Below, in pieces: positions 17,130 through 26,229 of a stretch of 64,000 nucleotides of DNA. Below the pieces are notes generated by a model, which saw nothing but the letters and a program-made list of their open reading frames with translations, did no database searches and was not told the DNA's origin. The translations under genes were made by a program, and so were the position numbers. Within the stretch, counting starts at the first letter, position 1. Each line of letters begins with the position of its first letter. Source of the stretch: Alphaproteobacteria bacterium MarineAlpha12_Bin1 (GTDB taxonomy: Bacteria > Pseudomonadota > Alphaproteobacteria > UBA6615); the NCBI GenBank assembly GCA_002937505.1, contig PTJY01000005.1, forward strand, positions 124,001 to 188,000, written 5' to 3'.

Positions 17130-18821
17130 ATGCTCGGATATACCCAAAGTTATGTTTCAGGCCCATCAAATGTTGAGCTTATAGGTGACACAATAGGAGA
17201 GCATTTTGACAAAGCAGTTGGCAGATGGGGATCTGAAGATGCTCTAGTGATCCCTTTCCAGAATATTTGTTGGAATTGGAATGAATTAAAAAAGCAAGTT
17301 GATAATATGGCTAAGGGCTTAATCCAATTAGGTTTAAAACCTGGCGATAGGATAGGGATTTGGTCGCCAAACAATAAGGAATGGGTTTTAACTCAATTTG
17401 CGACCGCGAAAGCGGGACTAATTCTAGTGAACATTAATCCTGCCTATCGTCTATCTGAACTAGAGTTTGCTATTAATAAGGTTGAATGCAAGGCACTAAT
17501 TACTGCGAGCAAGTTTAAAACCAGTGATTATATATCGATGATTTCTGAGTTAGCACCAGAGGTAGAAGCCAGCCAGCCCGGTGAATTACAAGCTAAAAAA
17601 ATTCCCAGCCTTCGAAACCTCATCCAAATTGGAGAAAAACATTCGGGCATGTTTTCATTTGAGGATATTCTTGAAGTTGGTAAATCAGAATCTGATGATT
17701 CGTTAAATGAAATAGGAAAAAGCCTACAATTTGATGATCCAATTAATATTCAGTTTACGAGTGGAACGACTGGTACACCGAAAGGAGCCACGCTAACCCA
17801 TCATAATATTCTTAATAACGGTTTTTTTATAGGAGAAAAATTTGGATTAAGTGAGAAGGACAGAATGTGCATACCAGTGCCACTATATCACTGTTTTGGT
17901 ATGGTTATAGGTAATTTAGCATGTATGACGCATGGCACTGCAATGGTGTACCCAAGTGAGTCGTTTGAGGCATCAGCAACACTAGAAACTATAGAAAACC
18001 ATAATTGCACCGGAGTTCTGGGCGTGCCAAGCATGTTTATTGCTATGCTACAGAATCAGAATTTTAATTCTTTTGACTTTTCTAGCTTGCGAACAGGAAT
18101 GATGGCAGGGTCACCTTGTCCAATTGAAGTGATGAAAGAAGTGACTGACAAGATGGGGCTACGTGAGATGACGATAGGCTATGGAATGACCGAAACGAGC
18201 CCTGTGTCGACCCAAACTGATCTTGATGATTCTCTTGAGCATCGAGTTGCTTCTGTTGGGCGCGTTCACCCCTATGTTGAAATAAAAATCGTTGATGAAA
18301 GTGGTAAAATAGTGAGCCCTGAGGTTCCGGGAGAGTTTTGTGCACGTGGGTATCACGTCATGAGAGGTTATTGGGGGGATTCTGAAAAAACATCAGATGT
18401 AATAGATGATAGTGGTTGGATGCATACCGGAGATTTAGCCACAATGGACCGAGACGGTTATTTCAATATTGTTGGTCGAATCAAGGATATGGTGATTAGA
18501 GGTGGAGAAAACCTATTTCCAAAAGAAATCGAGGATTACCTGTTTAAACATCCAAAAATAGCTGAAGTACAAGTGTTTGGAGTGCCGGATCTGAAATACG
18601 GTGAAGAACTTTGTGCTTGGATTAAATTAGTCGATGGAGAAGATAGTAACGACGAAGAAATTCGTGACTTTTGTAATGGGCAAATAGCGCATTATAAGGT
18701 TCCTCGCTATATCGAATTTGTTGACTCGTTTCCTATGACTGTAACTGGAAAGGTACAAAAGTTCGTTATGCGTGAACAAATGATAGAGACCTTAAATCTT
18801 CAAGAGACGAAAACCGCTTAA
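17130..18821 (+). CDS. AMP-dependent acyl-CoA ligase (medium/long-chain FACS family)
   Basis: This 563-residue protein starts at the ATG at 17130, which follows GGAG. The in-frame TTG 12 bases upstream lies at that ribosome-binding site. ANL-superfamily motifs are complete: the P-loop FTSGTTGTPKG at about 209-219, GYGMTETSPV, the GWMHTGDLA hinge region, GRIKDMVIRGGENLFPKEIE and a C-terminal TVTGKVQK lysine. It activates a carboxylic acid to an acyl-AMP and then the CoA thioester. It is divergent from the TarD-like operon across 117 bases with a palindrome. It may activate the acid made by that pathway, although the sequence also fits a generic fatty-acyl-CoA ligase. Confidence 0.88.
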   Translation: MLGYTQSYVSGPSNVELIGDTIGEHFDKAVGRWGSEDALVIPFQNICWNWNELKKQVDNMAKGLIQLGLKPGDRIGIWSPNNKEWVLTQFATAKAGLILVNINPAYRLSELEFAINKVECKALITASKFKTSDYISMISELAPEVEASQPGELQAKKIPSLRNLIQIGEKHSGMFSFEDILEVGKSESDDSLNEIGKSLQFDDPINIQFTSGTTGTPKGATLTHHNILNNGFFIGEKFGLSEKDRMCIPVPLYHCFGMVIGNLACMTHGTAMVYPSESFEASATLETIENHNCTGVLGVPSMFIAMLQNQNFNSFDFSSLRTGMMAGSPCPIEVMKEVTDKMGLREMTIGYGMTETSPVSTQTDLDDSLEHRVASVGRVHPYVEIKIVDESGKIVSPEVPGEFCARGYHVMRGYWGDSEKTSDVIDDSGWMHTGDLATMDRDGYFNIVGRIKDMVIRGGENLFPKEIEDYLFKHPKIAEVQVFGVPDLKYGEELCAWIKLVDGEDSNDEEIRDFCNGQIAHYKVPRYIEFVDSFPMTVTGKVQKFVMREQMIETLNLQETKTA

Positions 18822-18886
18822 AAACTTATTGAATGGTTAAGCCATTAAAATTTTTGTGAGAAAATAGAGCACGTAAAAATGGCTAG

Positions 18887-19741
18887 TCATCCTTCTGTAA
18901 CAATATTTCTGAGAATTCCTACTCGTTCAATTTCTATTTCACAAACATCGCCAGTATTCATAAATACCTGAGGATCACGAGAAAAGCCCACCCCAGAAGG
19001 AGTCCCCGAAGCTATTACATCTCCTGGCTTTAAATCTACTAAATTTGAAACATAGGAAATTATTTGTGCCACATTAAAAATCATATCTTTTGTGTTTGCA
19101 TCTTGCATTGTGACATTATTTAAACGAGTTGCAATTTGTAAATTTTGGGGATCCGGTATTTCATCCGCAGTCACCAACCAGGGGCCAAAACCTCCAGTTC
19201 CAAAAAAATTTTTACCCGGTGTAATCTGGGTGGTATGAAACTGCCAATCTCGGGCGCTGGCTTCATTAAAACACGAATATCCAGCCACATGGTTGAGGGC
19301 TCTTTCCTCTGTAATATACCTTCCCTGTTTGCTTATTATCACGGCGAGCTCACACTCATAATCCAATTGTTTGACTCGAGGTGATTTTAATAACGGTTGA
19401 TCGTGTCCAACCAGTGTGTCCGAAAAACGGAGAAAGAGAGGAGGGTGTTCGGTTTTACTTCTTGGAAGACCTGCATCTATGGCTTCTTGTAAATGATCAG
19501 CGTAATTTGTTCCTATACAAAAAATGTGTTCTGGATCAGGTATAACAGGAAGGAATTTAATTTCACTTAAATGATAATCTGCCCCTTCATTAGTATTTGT
19601 AGGGACTTCATTAAATTGTTGATTCGCGATTAGATTTTTTAGCGAAAGAACACCTAAACGATCTGTGAGATCTATAACGCCTTTATCAGTAACTAATCCC
19701 ACTTTAGGTCCCGAACCAGCGTCAAACGTCATTAATTTCAT
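18887..19741 (-). CDS. fumarylacetoacetate hydrolase (FAH) family protein
   Basis: The 284-residue protein has the FAH catalytic domain from about residue 70. It carries IGTNYADH with His83, metal ligands Glu129 and Glu131 in DYECELA and Asp165 in ASARDWQ, and the tail signature GDVIASGTPSGVGFSRDP. The N-terminal 70 residues form the small domain seen in ureidoglycolate-lyase-like and HpcE-like members. The family cleaves C-C bonds in acylpyruvates or decarboxylates oxo acids, using Mg2+ or Mn2+. It is convergent with the acyl-CoA ligase and lies 34 bases downstream of the second alpha/beta hydrolase, probably in one operon with it. The specific substrate is unknown. Confidence 0.88.
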   Translation of the reverse strand: MKLMTFDAGSGPKVGLVTDKGVIDLTDRLGVLSLKNLIANQQFNEVPTNTNEGADYHLSEIKFLPVIPDPEHIFCIGTNYADHLQEAIDAGLPRSKTEHPPLFLRFSDTLVGHDQPLLKSPRVKQLDYECELAVIISKQGRYITEERALNHVAGYSCFNEASARDWQFHTTQITPGKNFFGTGGFGPWLVTADEIPDPQNLQIATRLNNVTMQDANTKDMIFNVAQIISYVSNLVDLKPGDVIASGTPSGVGFSRDPQVFMNTGDVCEIEIERVGILRNIVTEG

Positions 19742-19775
19742 GATTATTGCTCACTTGTTAGATAAAAACATATAC

Positions 19776-20990
19776 TTATTGCGGAGGGTGCCACCAAGGA
19801 GGCTCACCAACGCTTTCATCGTAGCGACCATCTGGAGTGATATATATTTTTTTTGAATATTCAGCTCCTTGCGGATTTACCAATGAGTTCTGGAGCCAGT
19901 CTAATGCGGCCAGCAGCCATTCTCCTGAAGATGGTCCGATTGGATGAAACTCCTCTCCATAGACCCACAATTCCTTAGGAGCTTTTATCATTTCGTAAAC
20001 CTCATAAGTATCTTCTAATCGAGTTAATTCATCATATTCGCCAGTTACCATTAAGATTGGGCAACTTATATTTCCGTATAAGTCATCGTTGATCATTGCT
20101 GATGCTAGTTCATCAAATTTATCTTCATCTTCGTAACCCGCCATATACATAAAATTAGCCTTATAACTTGGCTGTGCGACATCAAAAATTATATGTTTTG
20201 ATCCATAGCAGGCCATCATTGTAGCTACTGCCTTAAGTCTGTTTTCTCTCGCTGCCGTTCTTGATCCCCAGTAAGACCCCATTGAAACTCCCATTAGCAT
20301 TATATTATCTGGATTTACTTCTGGGCGTTCTATCAACCAGTCTATTACTCTACTTATAGCAGCTTCGTAATTATCAAGGCCGACTTTAAGCCCATTTGTG
20401 AGACTTTCCCCCTGTCCTGGACCATCGATGGCAAACGCTGCCCATCCCTTTGGTAAAACCATTGTTTCAATCGTTTGATGCCAGTCTTCTTTAAACATAT
20501 CCATTCCTGGTACTAAGATTAGACAGGGAGCGGCTTTTATTCCTTTTGGCGCTTCAAAGAGACCGTATGCAGTTTTCCCTTCGAACGGTATGTTAACTCT
20601 TTCTATGATATGATTTGAGTGAGAAATAACTTCATCGAAACAGCGGTTACAGCAGTTTTGGTATTTAAGTCGACGAGGATCATCACTGTAATAAGAATAG
20701 TAAGCTCGGCCATAAAGTAGCGAAGCACGATGGTAAAGTCGGCGGCCTGCCGTAATGTGTCCGCGATTTATATGATATTTTGCCTTCTGCTCCACTTCCA
20801 TTGCAATCCGGCCAAACCTATCACGAACCATAATACCTGCTTTGGCCGGCTCTACGACACGTTGAAAATCTGCAGCATCATATCCAAACTGAGTTAGGAC
20901 GAACTCAGCACCCGGATGCAAAACATCAAATCCTCCATTAGCAAGTAAAGTATCTAGAGCCCACCTCTGTTGCTCGCTTCTTTGTGTCAT
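19776..20990 (-). CDS. alpha/beta hydrolase, paralogue of the 14617-15792 enzyme
   Basis: This 404-residue protein has an N-terminal helical domain (to about 130, with GRRLYHRASLLYGRAYYSYY) followed by a hydrolase core: VPGMDMFKED oxyanion region, nucleophile GVSMGS at 234-239 (Ser236), a TGEYDELT aspartate and a GEEFHPIG histidine. The layout and the HRAS...YGRAYYS motif show it is related to the hydrolase at 14617. Members include C-C hydrolases of diketone substrates and FrsA-like esterases. With the FAH-family enzyme 34 bases downstream, the pair could act in sequence on a beta-diketone or acylpyruvate. That is inference. Confidence 0.8.
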   Translation of the reverse strand: MTQRSEQQRWALDTLLANGGFDVLHPGAEFVLTQFGYDAADFQRVVEPAKAGIMVRDRFGRIAMEVEQKAKYHINRGHITAGRRLYHRASLLYGRAYYSYYSDDPRRLKYQNCCNRCFDEVISHSNHIIERVNIPFEGKTAYGLFEAPKGIKAAPCLILVPGMDMFKEDWHQTIETMVLPKGWAAFAIDGPGQGESLTNGLKVGLDNYEAAISRVIDWLIERPEVNPDNIMLMGVSMGSYWGSRTAARENRLKAVATMMACYGSKHIIFDVAQPSYKANFMYMAGYEDEDKFDELASAMINDDLYGNISCPILMVTGEYDELTRLEDTYEVYEMIKAPKELWVYGEEFHPIGPSSGEWLLAALDWLQNSLVNPQGAEYSKKIYITPDGRYDESVGEPPWWHPPQ

Positions 20991-21054
20991 TAAATTCTCT
21001 CCCCAAAATTAGAATTCAATTATGATGAATAAAGTTATTTATAAAAAGAGTAGA

Positions 21055-21933
21055 TTAACTTTCTGGTGTCTCTAATTTGTCTTGTGTTTTGGTAAGAAAA
21101 TCTTCTGCATCATGACGTTCACGCAACTGTTCATTTAGCTCGCCGCGCACACGATTTACCATCCGGCCTCTTTTTACTGTTTCTCTGCTGTCGATTTCTT
21201 TTGCCCATCTCATAACTTGAGAGTATGAGGTAGCGTCTAGAAACTCCGCAGCGTTATAGAGTCTATTAAAGAGCAACTGCCCATACCAAGGCCATATGGC
21301 TATGTCGGCAATGGTGTATTCGTCACCGCACATGTATTCATTTTCAGCTAAATGTTTGTCTAGAACGTCCAGTTGCCGCTTGACTTCCATAGTAAAACGA
21401 TCAATTGGATACTGCATTTTTTCATTAGCGTAATTATAGAAATGACCAAAACCACCTCCGAGATAGGGGGCACTTCCCATTTGCCAAAACAACCAAGATA
21501 GACATTCAGGGCGTTTTGAAGGTTCAGAAGGAACTAAGGCATCAAACTTTTCTGATAAATACATTAAGATTGCACCTGACTCAAAAACTCGAGTGGGTTT
21601 CTCGGTGCTATGATCCATTAGAGCGGGTATTTTAGAGTTAGGGTTTACGTTTACAAAGCCGCTCCCAAATTGACTTCCATCTCCAATTCGAATTAAGAAA
21701 GCGTCATATTCAGCATCATTAAATCCAAGAGCTAATAGTTCCTCTAACATTATAGTAACTTTTACTCCGTTTGGTGTTGCCAATGAATACAATTGTAAGG
21801 GGTGCTTTCCTACAGGTAACTTCTTTTCATGGGTTGGGCCTGCTACAGGACGGTTTGTCTTGGCAAAAGGCCCTCCATTCTCTGATTCCCATTTCCAGAC
21901 CTTTGGCGGTGTATATGTTTGAGTTTCGGTCAT
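21055..21933 (-). CDS. yghU: YghU-type glutathione S-transferase / disulfide-bond oxidoreductase
   Basis: The 292 residues follow E. coli YghU closely along the whole length: PVGKHPLQLYSL at about 41-52, TPNGVKVTIMLEELLALG, IRIGDGSQFGSGFVNVNPNSKIPAL, the WLFWQMGSAPYLGGGFGHFY block and the C-terminal LNEQLRERHDA. The family binds two glutathione molecules and reduces disulfides and organic hydroperoxides using backbone and Thr/Asn contacts, with no catalytic cysteine or serine. It is cytoplasmic, standing between the alpha/beta hydrolase and the cupin gene. A detoxification or redox role beside the catabolic genes is likely, but a direct pathway step is not excluded. Confidence 0.92.
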   Translation of the reverse strand: MTETQTYTPPKVWKWESENGGPFAKTNRPVAGPTHEKKLPVGKHPLQLYSLATPNGVKVTIMLEELLALGFNDAEYDAFLIRIGDGSQFGSGFVNVNPNSKIPALMDHSTEKPTRVFESGAILMYLSEKFDALVPSEPSKRPECLSWLFWQMGSAPYLGGGFGHFYNYANEKMQYPIDRFTMEVKRQLDVLDKHLAENEYMCGDEYTIADIAIWPWYGQLLFNRLYNAAEFLDATSYSQVMRWAKEIDSRETVKRGRMVNRVRGELNEQLRERHDAEDFLTKTQDKLETPES

Positions 21934-22015
21934 TTTCTCCCCATTACATTTGTATAAAATAAGCTCATTCTGAATCTAATGTATCCATTTTATAACACGT
22001 TAGTTAGCACTTACA

Positions 22016-22366
22016 TTATTCAATTGGAATAAATAATGAATGCCTCTCTTTCCCATCAACCGATGCAGAGAGATGTCCCTTCCCAAAAGTGTCTTCTACA
22101 AGAAAAACTTCACCGGCTTTTATTATTCGTACTTCACCGTCACTTGCAGTAATTTCTACTGCCGCGTCAAGGTTGACAATATATTGACGTCGTGGTGCAG
22201 GATGCCAATCGAGCTCATAGTTTCCGATAGTGCGACGAAAAATAATACCGGTTGTGGGCAGTTTCTCTGAGAGTTGGCTATATCCTTTATCTTCGGCCCA
22301 ATCAATTTCAATGTCACGAAAATGGGACTCACCACTCTCATCTGCATAAAGGTTGTGAATGTGCAT
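22016..22366 (-). CDS. small cupin-fold protein
   Basis: This 116-residue protein starts at the ATG ending at 22366, which has a good AGAGGGAG site. The longer frame adds a lysine-rich tail with no ribosome-binding site. A single cupin barrel is suggested by DWHPAPRRQYIVNL (first motif), the glycine-turn IIKAGEVFLVEDTFGKGH and the final RHSLFIP. Histidines at WH, GH and RH could bind a metal. No enzymatic activity can be named. It lies 82 bases upstream of yghU on the same strand. Confidence 0.7.
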   Translation of the reverse strand: MHIHNLYADESGESHFRDIEIDWAEDKGYSQLSEKLPTTGIIFRRTIGNYELDWHPAPRRQYIVNLDAAVEITASDGEVRIIKAGEVFLVEDTFGKGHLSASVDGKERHSLFIPIE

Positions 22367-22504
22367 TGTTTTCTCCCTCTGTAAAATAATTAAACTTAAA
22401 GCACAAATAATGTTCTTCTTTGTTTTATAAATGTTAATTTTTAGTTTATTTGACAGCCTAACCATTCAAAAAAAACCTTAGGATCTCTCATTTGCTAATA
22501 TTTA

Positions 22505-23737
22505 TTAGACGGGAAATTTTTTTTTACCATTAAGGATAATCAAATTTAAAATGATTATTAAATTTCCTAAGTTAAAAGCTACACCAATAATAAAAGCTAA
22601 TTGATAAGAGCTTGTTAAATCAAATATATAGCCACCAAGCCATGAACCTATTGCCATGCCAAAGCCAGCGCAAAGTAAAATAAGACCAGTTCTTCTACCT
22701 GCTTCGGCGGCTGGCAGCAGCTCACGGACTATGACTGGATAGCAGGGTAAGATCCCTCCATAACCAAGTCCAAACAAAGCTGCGGCGAAATATACAGCTG
22801 GTAGATTCTCAATGAAAGCTAGCCCTGCAAGAAGAGTTGCTTGACCAGACGAGAAAATTAATAGGGCTTTTAAGCCCCCATATTTTTTTCCCAAAAAACC
22901 AACCCCAAAAAAACTGGCTATAGCAGAGCAAGCTAGCATTACTGACAATACTTCTGCACCTCTAGCTGGATCATAGCCGAGATCGCTAACATGACTAACT
23001 ATATGGGCTAGAGGGAGGGACATGGCTACACAACAACCTATTGAAGCGATCATTAAAGAGATTTGAACTTTCAAATTAGATTGTGGCACTGCCTGTAAAG
23101 ACAATCGACTGTTATTCGATTGATCAACTGTCGGTTGAGGCGATAAGGCCGGTGGTTTTTGGCGCAGTATAAAGGCTAGAGGTAGCATTGTTACTAGTGA
23201 GAAGATCCCATATACAAGTGCTGTTTGTCGCCAACCAATACTAGAAATAAGCTGATGAAAAACCGGTGGCCAAATCATGCCAGCAATTCCTTGGCCAGAA
23301 CCTACAATTCCAACAGCCAGACTTTTATTGTTTTCAAACCAACGGGTGATATTTGCTGTTAAAGGGGCAAACAAGGTAGAACGACCTAAAAAGCCCAACA
23401 TAATCCCATATATAAAAAATAATTCCCACTGAGTTGTTATGAAGCTAGTTGCGATAGCTCCTAGCCCAACCATACTGCCTCCAATAAAGGCTGGCGTTCC
23501 CATGCCACGTTTATCTAAACACCAGCCCATAAAAATGCCACCAAATCCGGCACCTAAATATTGAAGTGCGTATGCTAGTGATGGAACGGTGCGTGGCCAA
23601 TCAAACTCATTAGCTATTTGTTTTAGTGCAACTACTATAAAATAAATGCTTCCAGTGCCAACTAATAAGAATAGTAGCGAAGCTATTAGAACAATACTGC
23701 TCCTATGTTGAGCTATATCTTTTATATAGTGATTCAT
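22505..23737 (-). CDS. MFS transporter, OFA/monocarboxylate-like
   Basis: This 410-residue protein has twelve hydrophobic segments. The loop 2-3 motif is GWCLDKRGMGTP, and helix 1 contains LLFLLVGTGSIYFIVVAL. The second half starts after a polar linker (about residues 195-215, PPALSPQPTVDQSNNSR). The pattern fits the oxalate/formate-antiporter and monocarboxylate-porter branch more than drug exporters. It would be a second organic-acid permease for the island. The 5' leader contains a two-tier stem-loop (23751-23793). The start ATG at 23737 has only a weak ribosome-binding site. Confidence 0.83.
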   Translation of the reverse strand: MNHYIKDIAQHRSSIVLIASLLFLLVGTGSIYFIVVALKQIANEFDWPRTVPSLAYALQYLGAGFGGIFMGWCLDKRGMGTPAFIGGSMVGLGAIATSFITTQWELFFIYGIMLGFLGRSTLFAPLTANITRWFENNKSLAVGIVGSGQGIAGMIWPPVFHQLISSIGWRQTALVYGIFSLVTMLPLAFILRQKPPALSPQPTVDQSNNSRLSLQAVPQSNLKVQISLMIASIGCCVAMSLPLAHIVSHVSDLGYDPARGAEVLSVMLACSAIASFFGVGFLGKKYGGLKALLIFSSGQATLLAGLAFIENLPAVYFAAALFGLGYGGILPCYPVIVRELLPAAEAGRRTGLILLCAGFGMAIGSWLGGYIFDLTSSYQLAFIIGVAFNLGNLIIILNLIILNGKKKFPV

Positions 23738-23750
23738 TTTTACTTAAATA

Positions 23751-23793
23751 TATCCCCTGCTGCCCATTTCGGCATCACCGTAAAGGGGGGATA
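23751..23793 (-). promoter_or_regulatory. predicted structured 5' leader of the MFS gene
   Basis: On the minus strand, TATCCCC pairs with GGGGATA (7 bp), enclosing an inner TGCC/GGCA stem with a 6-base loop. The 3' arm ends 13 bases before the ATG and includes the only G-rich stretch that could serve as a ribosome-binding site. This arrangement could control translation. It was compared mentally with fluoride, ZTP and guanidine riboswitch patterns and does not match them. It may instead be an operator dyad. Confidence 0.35.
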
Positions 23794-23931
23794 CTATTTG
23801 AGCTAATATGTTTTTAATATAATCTTCTATTCAGTTGGCTATGTAAAACAGGTTTTTTGCATTTTTTAGATTAAAAAGAATAATATTCTGAAACTGCGAC
23901 TCATAAAGGCTTAATGGTATAGACTGGCTTT

Positions 23932-26229
23932 ATGAATGACCTAGATCAAGTTAAAGATAAATCAAACACTCAAGGTTTTGGGTTTAACAATATAGATGTG
24001 CCTGAATATATTGTTCAGCTAAACGATTCTCAGCGTGAGGCAGTCGAAACAATTGATGGGCCTGTTCTTGTATTAGCAGGAGCAGGAACTGGTAAGACCA
24101 GAGTCCTTACAACTAGACTAGCACATATATTACGTTTGGGAAAAGTTCGCCCTTATCAAATTTTAGCAGTAACTTTTACCAACAAGGCGGCCAGGGAGAT
24201 GCGAGATCGAGTTGCAGAACTGGTTGGTGGTTCGGCCGAAGAGGTATGGCTTGGCACATTTCACGCACTTGGAGCTCGAATTTTACGACGTCATGCTGAG
24301 TTAGTTGGTTTGAAGTCTAATTTTTCAATAATTGATGCTGATGATCAAGTTCGACTTTTAAAACAACTTCTTGAAGCGTCTAACGTAGACAGTAAGCGCT
24401 GGCCGGCGCGTTCAATGATGGGAGTGATACAAAGGTGGAAGGATCGAGGTTTAGATCCTAGTAAAGTTTCAGAATCTGAAGCGGGAGATATTGCTGGAGG
24501 CAAATTAATACAAATATATGAAGAGTATCAAGAACGTCTCCGTACATTAAATTCAGCAGATTTTGGAGACTTGCTTTTGCATTGCTTAAGTATATTTACA
24601 GACGAAAATTACGAAGACATCATTGGAAAATATCAGCAGCGTTTTAAGTATATTTTGGTGGACGAGTATCAAGATGCTAATGTTGCCCAATACCTCTGGT
24701 TAAGACTGCTCGCCCAAGGTCACAAGAACATAGCATGCGTAGGAGATGATGATCAGTCGATTTATTCCTGGAGGGGTGCTGAGGTTGGAAACATTCTCCG
24801 GTTTGAAGAAGATTTTCCTGGGGCACGGATAATTCGTTTGGAGCAAAACTATCGATCTACAGCTCCAATCCTTGCTGCGGCATCAGCTCTAATCTCTCAT
24901 AATAAAGGTAGGCTTGGTAAGTCCCTTTGGACAGAGGGAGAAGGAGGAGAACCTGTTCATGTGAGAGGTTTTTGGGATAGTAGTGAGGAGGCTCGTTTCG
25001 TTTCTGACCATATTGAAGATTTGCAAAGACGTGGTTTAGATGGATCAAAAATTTTACTTCGAGAAATGGCTATTTTGGTCCGAGCAAGTTTTCAAACACG
25101 AGCATTTGAAGAACGTTTTTTAACATCAGCTATACCCTACCAAGTTATAGGTGGGGCTCGTTTTTATGAACGTTTAGAAATCAGAGACGCGTTAGCTTAT
25201 TTAAGGGTGATCAATCAGCCAGACGATGATTTGGCCTTTGAAAGAATCATCAATCGCCCCAAAAGAGGTATTGGTGATAAGACTTTACAAATTCTACATA
25301 CTGCTGCGAGAGCTGAAAAAACTAGCCTATATAAGGTTTCTGCAGACATTGTTTCTACTGATGAGTTGAAACCCAGTACAAGAAGCTCCCTCTCAAATCT
25401 GTTAAATGATTTTGCCAGATGGCGTTCAATGTGCAGTGAAGACAGTGAAACTGTGGATCATACCGAACTTGCTGAAATTGTTTTAGACGAAAGCGGATAC
25501 ACGGGTATGTTAATGGTAGATAAGTCACCTGAGGCCCCAGGGAGACTTGATAACCTTAAAGAATTGATAACTGCAATGGGAGAGTTTGAGAACCTCGGAG
25601 GTTTTCTGGAGCACGTATCATTGGTGATGGAAAACACAGAGAATCCAAGCGCTGATATGGTTAACATCATGACCTTACATGGGGCAAAAGGTTTAGAATT
25701 TAAAACTGTTTTTTTGCCGGGATGGGAAGAAGGGCTTTTCCCTCACCAACGACATATTGATGAGAGTGGAGAAGCAGGTTTAGAAGAAGAGAGAAGACTA
25801 GCATATGTCGGCCTAACTAGGGCTAAAAATTTAGCAATAGTCACATTTGCTTTAAATCGACAGGTGCATGGCCAATGGAAAAGCTCTATTTCATCCAGGT
25901 TTCTAGAGGAGTTACCATTAGATCAAATTGTCGTAGAAAATGAGCTTGAAACTAGTGTGGTTGAAAACCTCTATGAAAAAAGTCCAAGCTCAAATGTGGC
26001 TTTTTCAAGAAATAAGGTAATACCATCTTCTAATGTATATCAGACAGCCTCTGAAAACATTAATGACAAAAATGCGGAAAGTTTTTTGATTGATGAAAGA
26101 ATTTTTCATCAAAAATTTGGCTATGGAAAGATTATAGAAGTAGATATGAATAAGCTGACAATTGATTTTGAAAAGGCGGGAATAAAGAAGGTGTTAGATA
26201 GTTTTGTCGTTGCAGCGGACTCAGTTTGA
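23932..26229 (+). CDS. uvrD: UvrD/PcrA-type ATP-dependent DNA helicase
   Basis: This is an SF1A 3'-5' helicase of 765 residues. It has LNDSQREAV (Q motif), Walker A GAGTGKT at 50-56, TFTNKAAREM (Ia), DEYQDAN (II), GDDDQSIYSWRGA (III), QNYRST (IV), LHGAKGLEF (V) and LAYVGLTRAKN (VI). A C-terminal Tudor-like segment (FGYGKIIEVDMNKLTIDFEKAGIKKVL) is typical of UvrD/PcrA. It acts in nucleotide-excision and mismatch repair and removes proteins from DNA. The stop overlaps the prmA start (TTGA). The promoter should lie in the 194-base gap shared with the divergent MFS gene. No clear SD sequence was seen. Confidence 0.95.
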   Translation: MNDLDQVKDKSNTQGFGFNNIDVPEYIVQLNDSQREAVETIDGPVLVLAGAGTGKTRVLTTRLAHILRLGKVRPYQILAVTFTNKAAREMRDRVAELVGGSAEEVWLGTFHALGARILRRHAELVGLKSNFSIIDADDQVRLLKQLLEASNVDSKRWPARSMMGVIQRWKDRGLDPSKVSESEAGDIAGGKLIQIYEEYQERLRTLNSADFGDLLLHCLSIFTDENYEDIIGKYQQRFKYILVDEYQDANVAQYLWLRLLAQGHKNIACVGDDDQSIYSWRGAEVGNILRFEEDFPGARIIRLEQNYRSTAPILAAASALISHNKGRLGKSLWTEGEGGEPVHVRGFWDSSEEARFVSDHIEDLQRRGLDGSKILLREMAILVRASFQTRAFEERFLTSAIPYQVIGGARFYERLEIRDALAYLRVINQPDDDLAFERIINRPKRGIGDKTLQILHTAARAEKTSLYKVSADIVSTDELKPSTRSSLSNLLNDFARWRSMCSEDSETVDHTELAEIVLDESGYTGMLMVDKSPEAPGRLDNLKELITAMGEFENLGGFLEHVSLVMENTENPSADMVNIMTLHGAKGLEFKTVFLPGWEEGLFPHQRHIDESGEAGLEEERRLAYVGLTRAKNLAIVTFALNRQVHGQWKSSISSRFLEELPLDQIVVENELETSVVENLYEKSPSSNVAFSRNKVIPSSNVYQTASENINDKNAESFLIDERIFHQKFGYGKIIEVDMNKLTIDFEKAGIKKVLDSFVVAADSV

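Noticed and set aside
15837-17147. Longer enolase-superfamily frame starting at 17147
   Set aside because: The extra 45 residues are rich in Ile, Phe, Asn and Lys, have no family match and run into the divergent ligase promoter. The ATG ending at 17012 gives the correct family N-terminus.
18832-18846. Weak stem followed by A/T run after the acyl-CoA ligase
   Set aside because: A 5-bp stem with a short T-run is too weak to call as an intrinsic terminator in AT-rich DNA.
23751-23793. Fluoride, ZTP or guanidine riboswitch
   Set aside because: Only short similarities (a GGTGATG string and a GGGCA string) were found. The conserved cores and pseudoknots of those classes are missing, so only a generic stem-loop is reported.
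1-23900. Genomic island with integrase, attachment sites or transposons
   Set aside because: No integrase, transposase, tRNA-flanked direct repeats or sharp base-composition break was recognised, so 'island' is used only in the functional sense.
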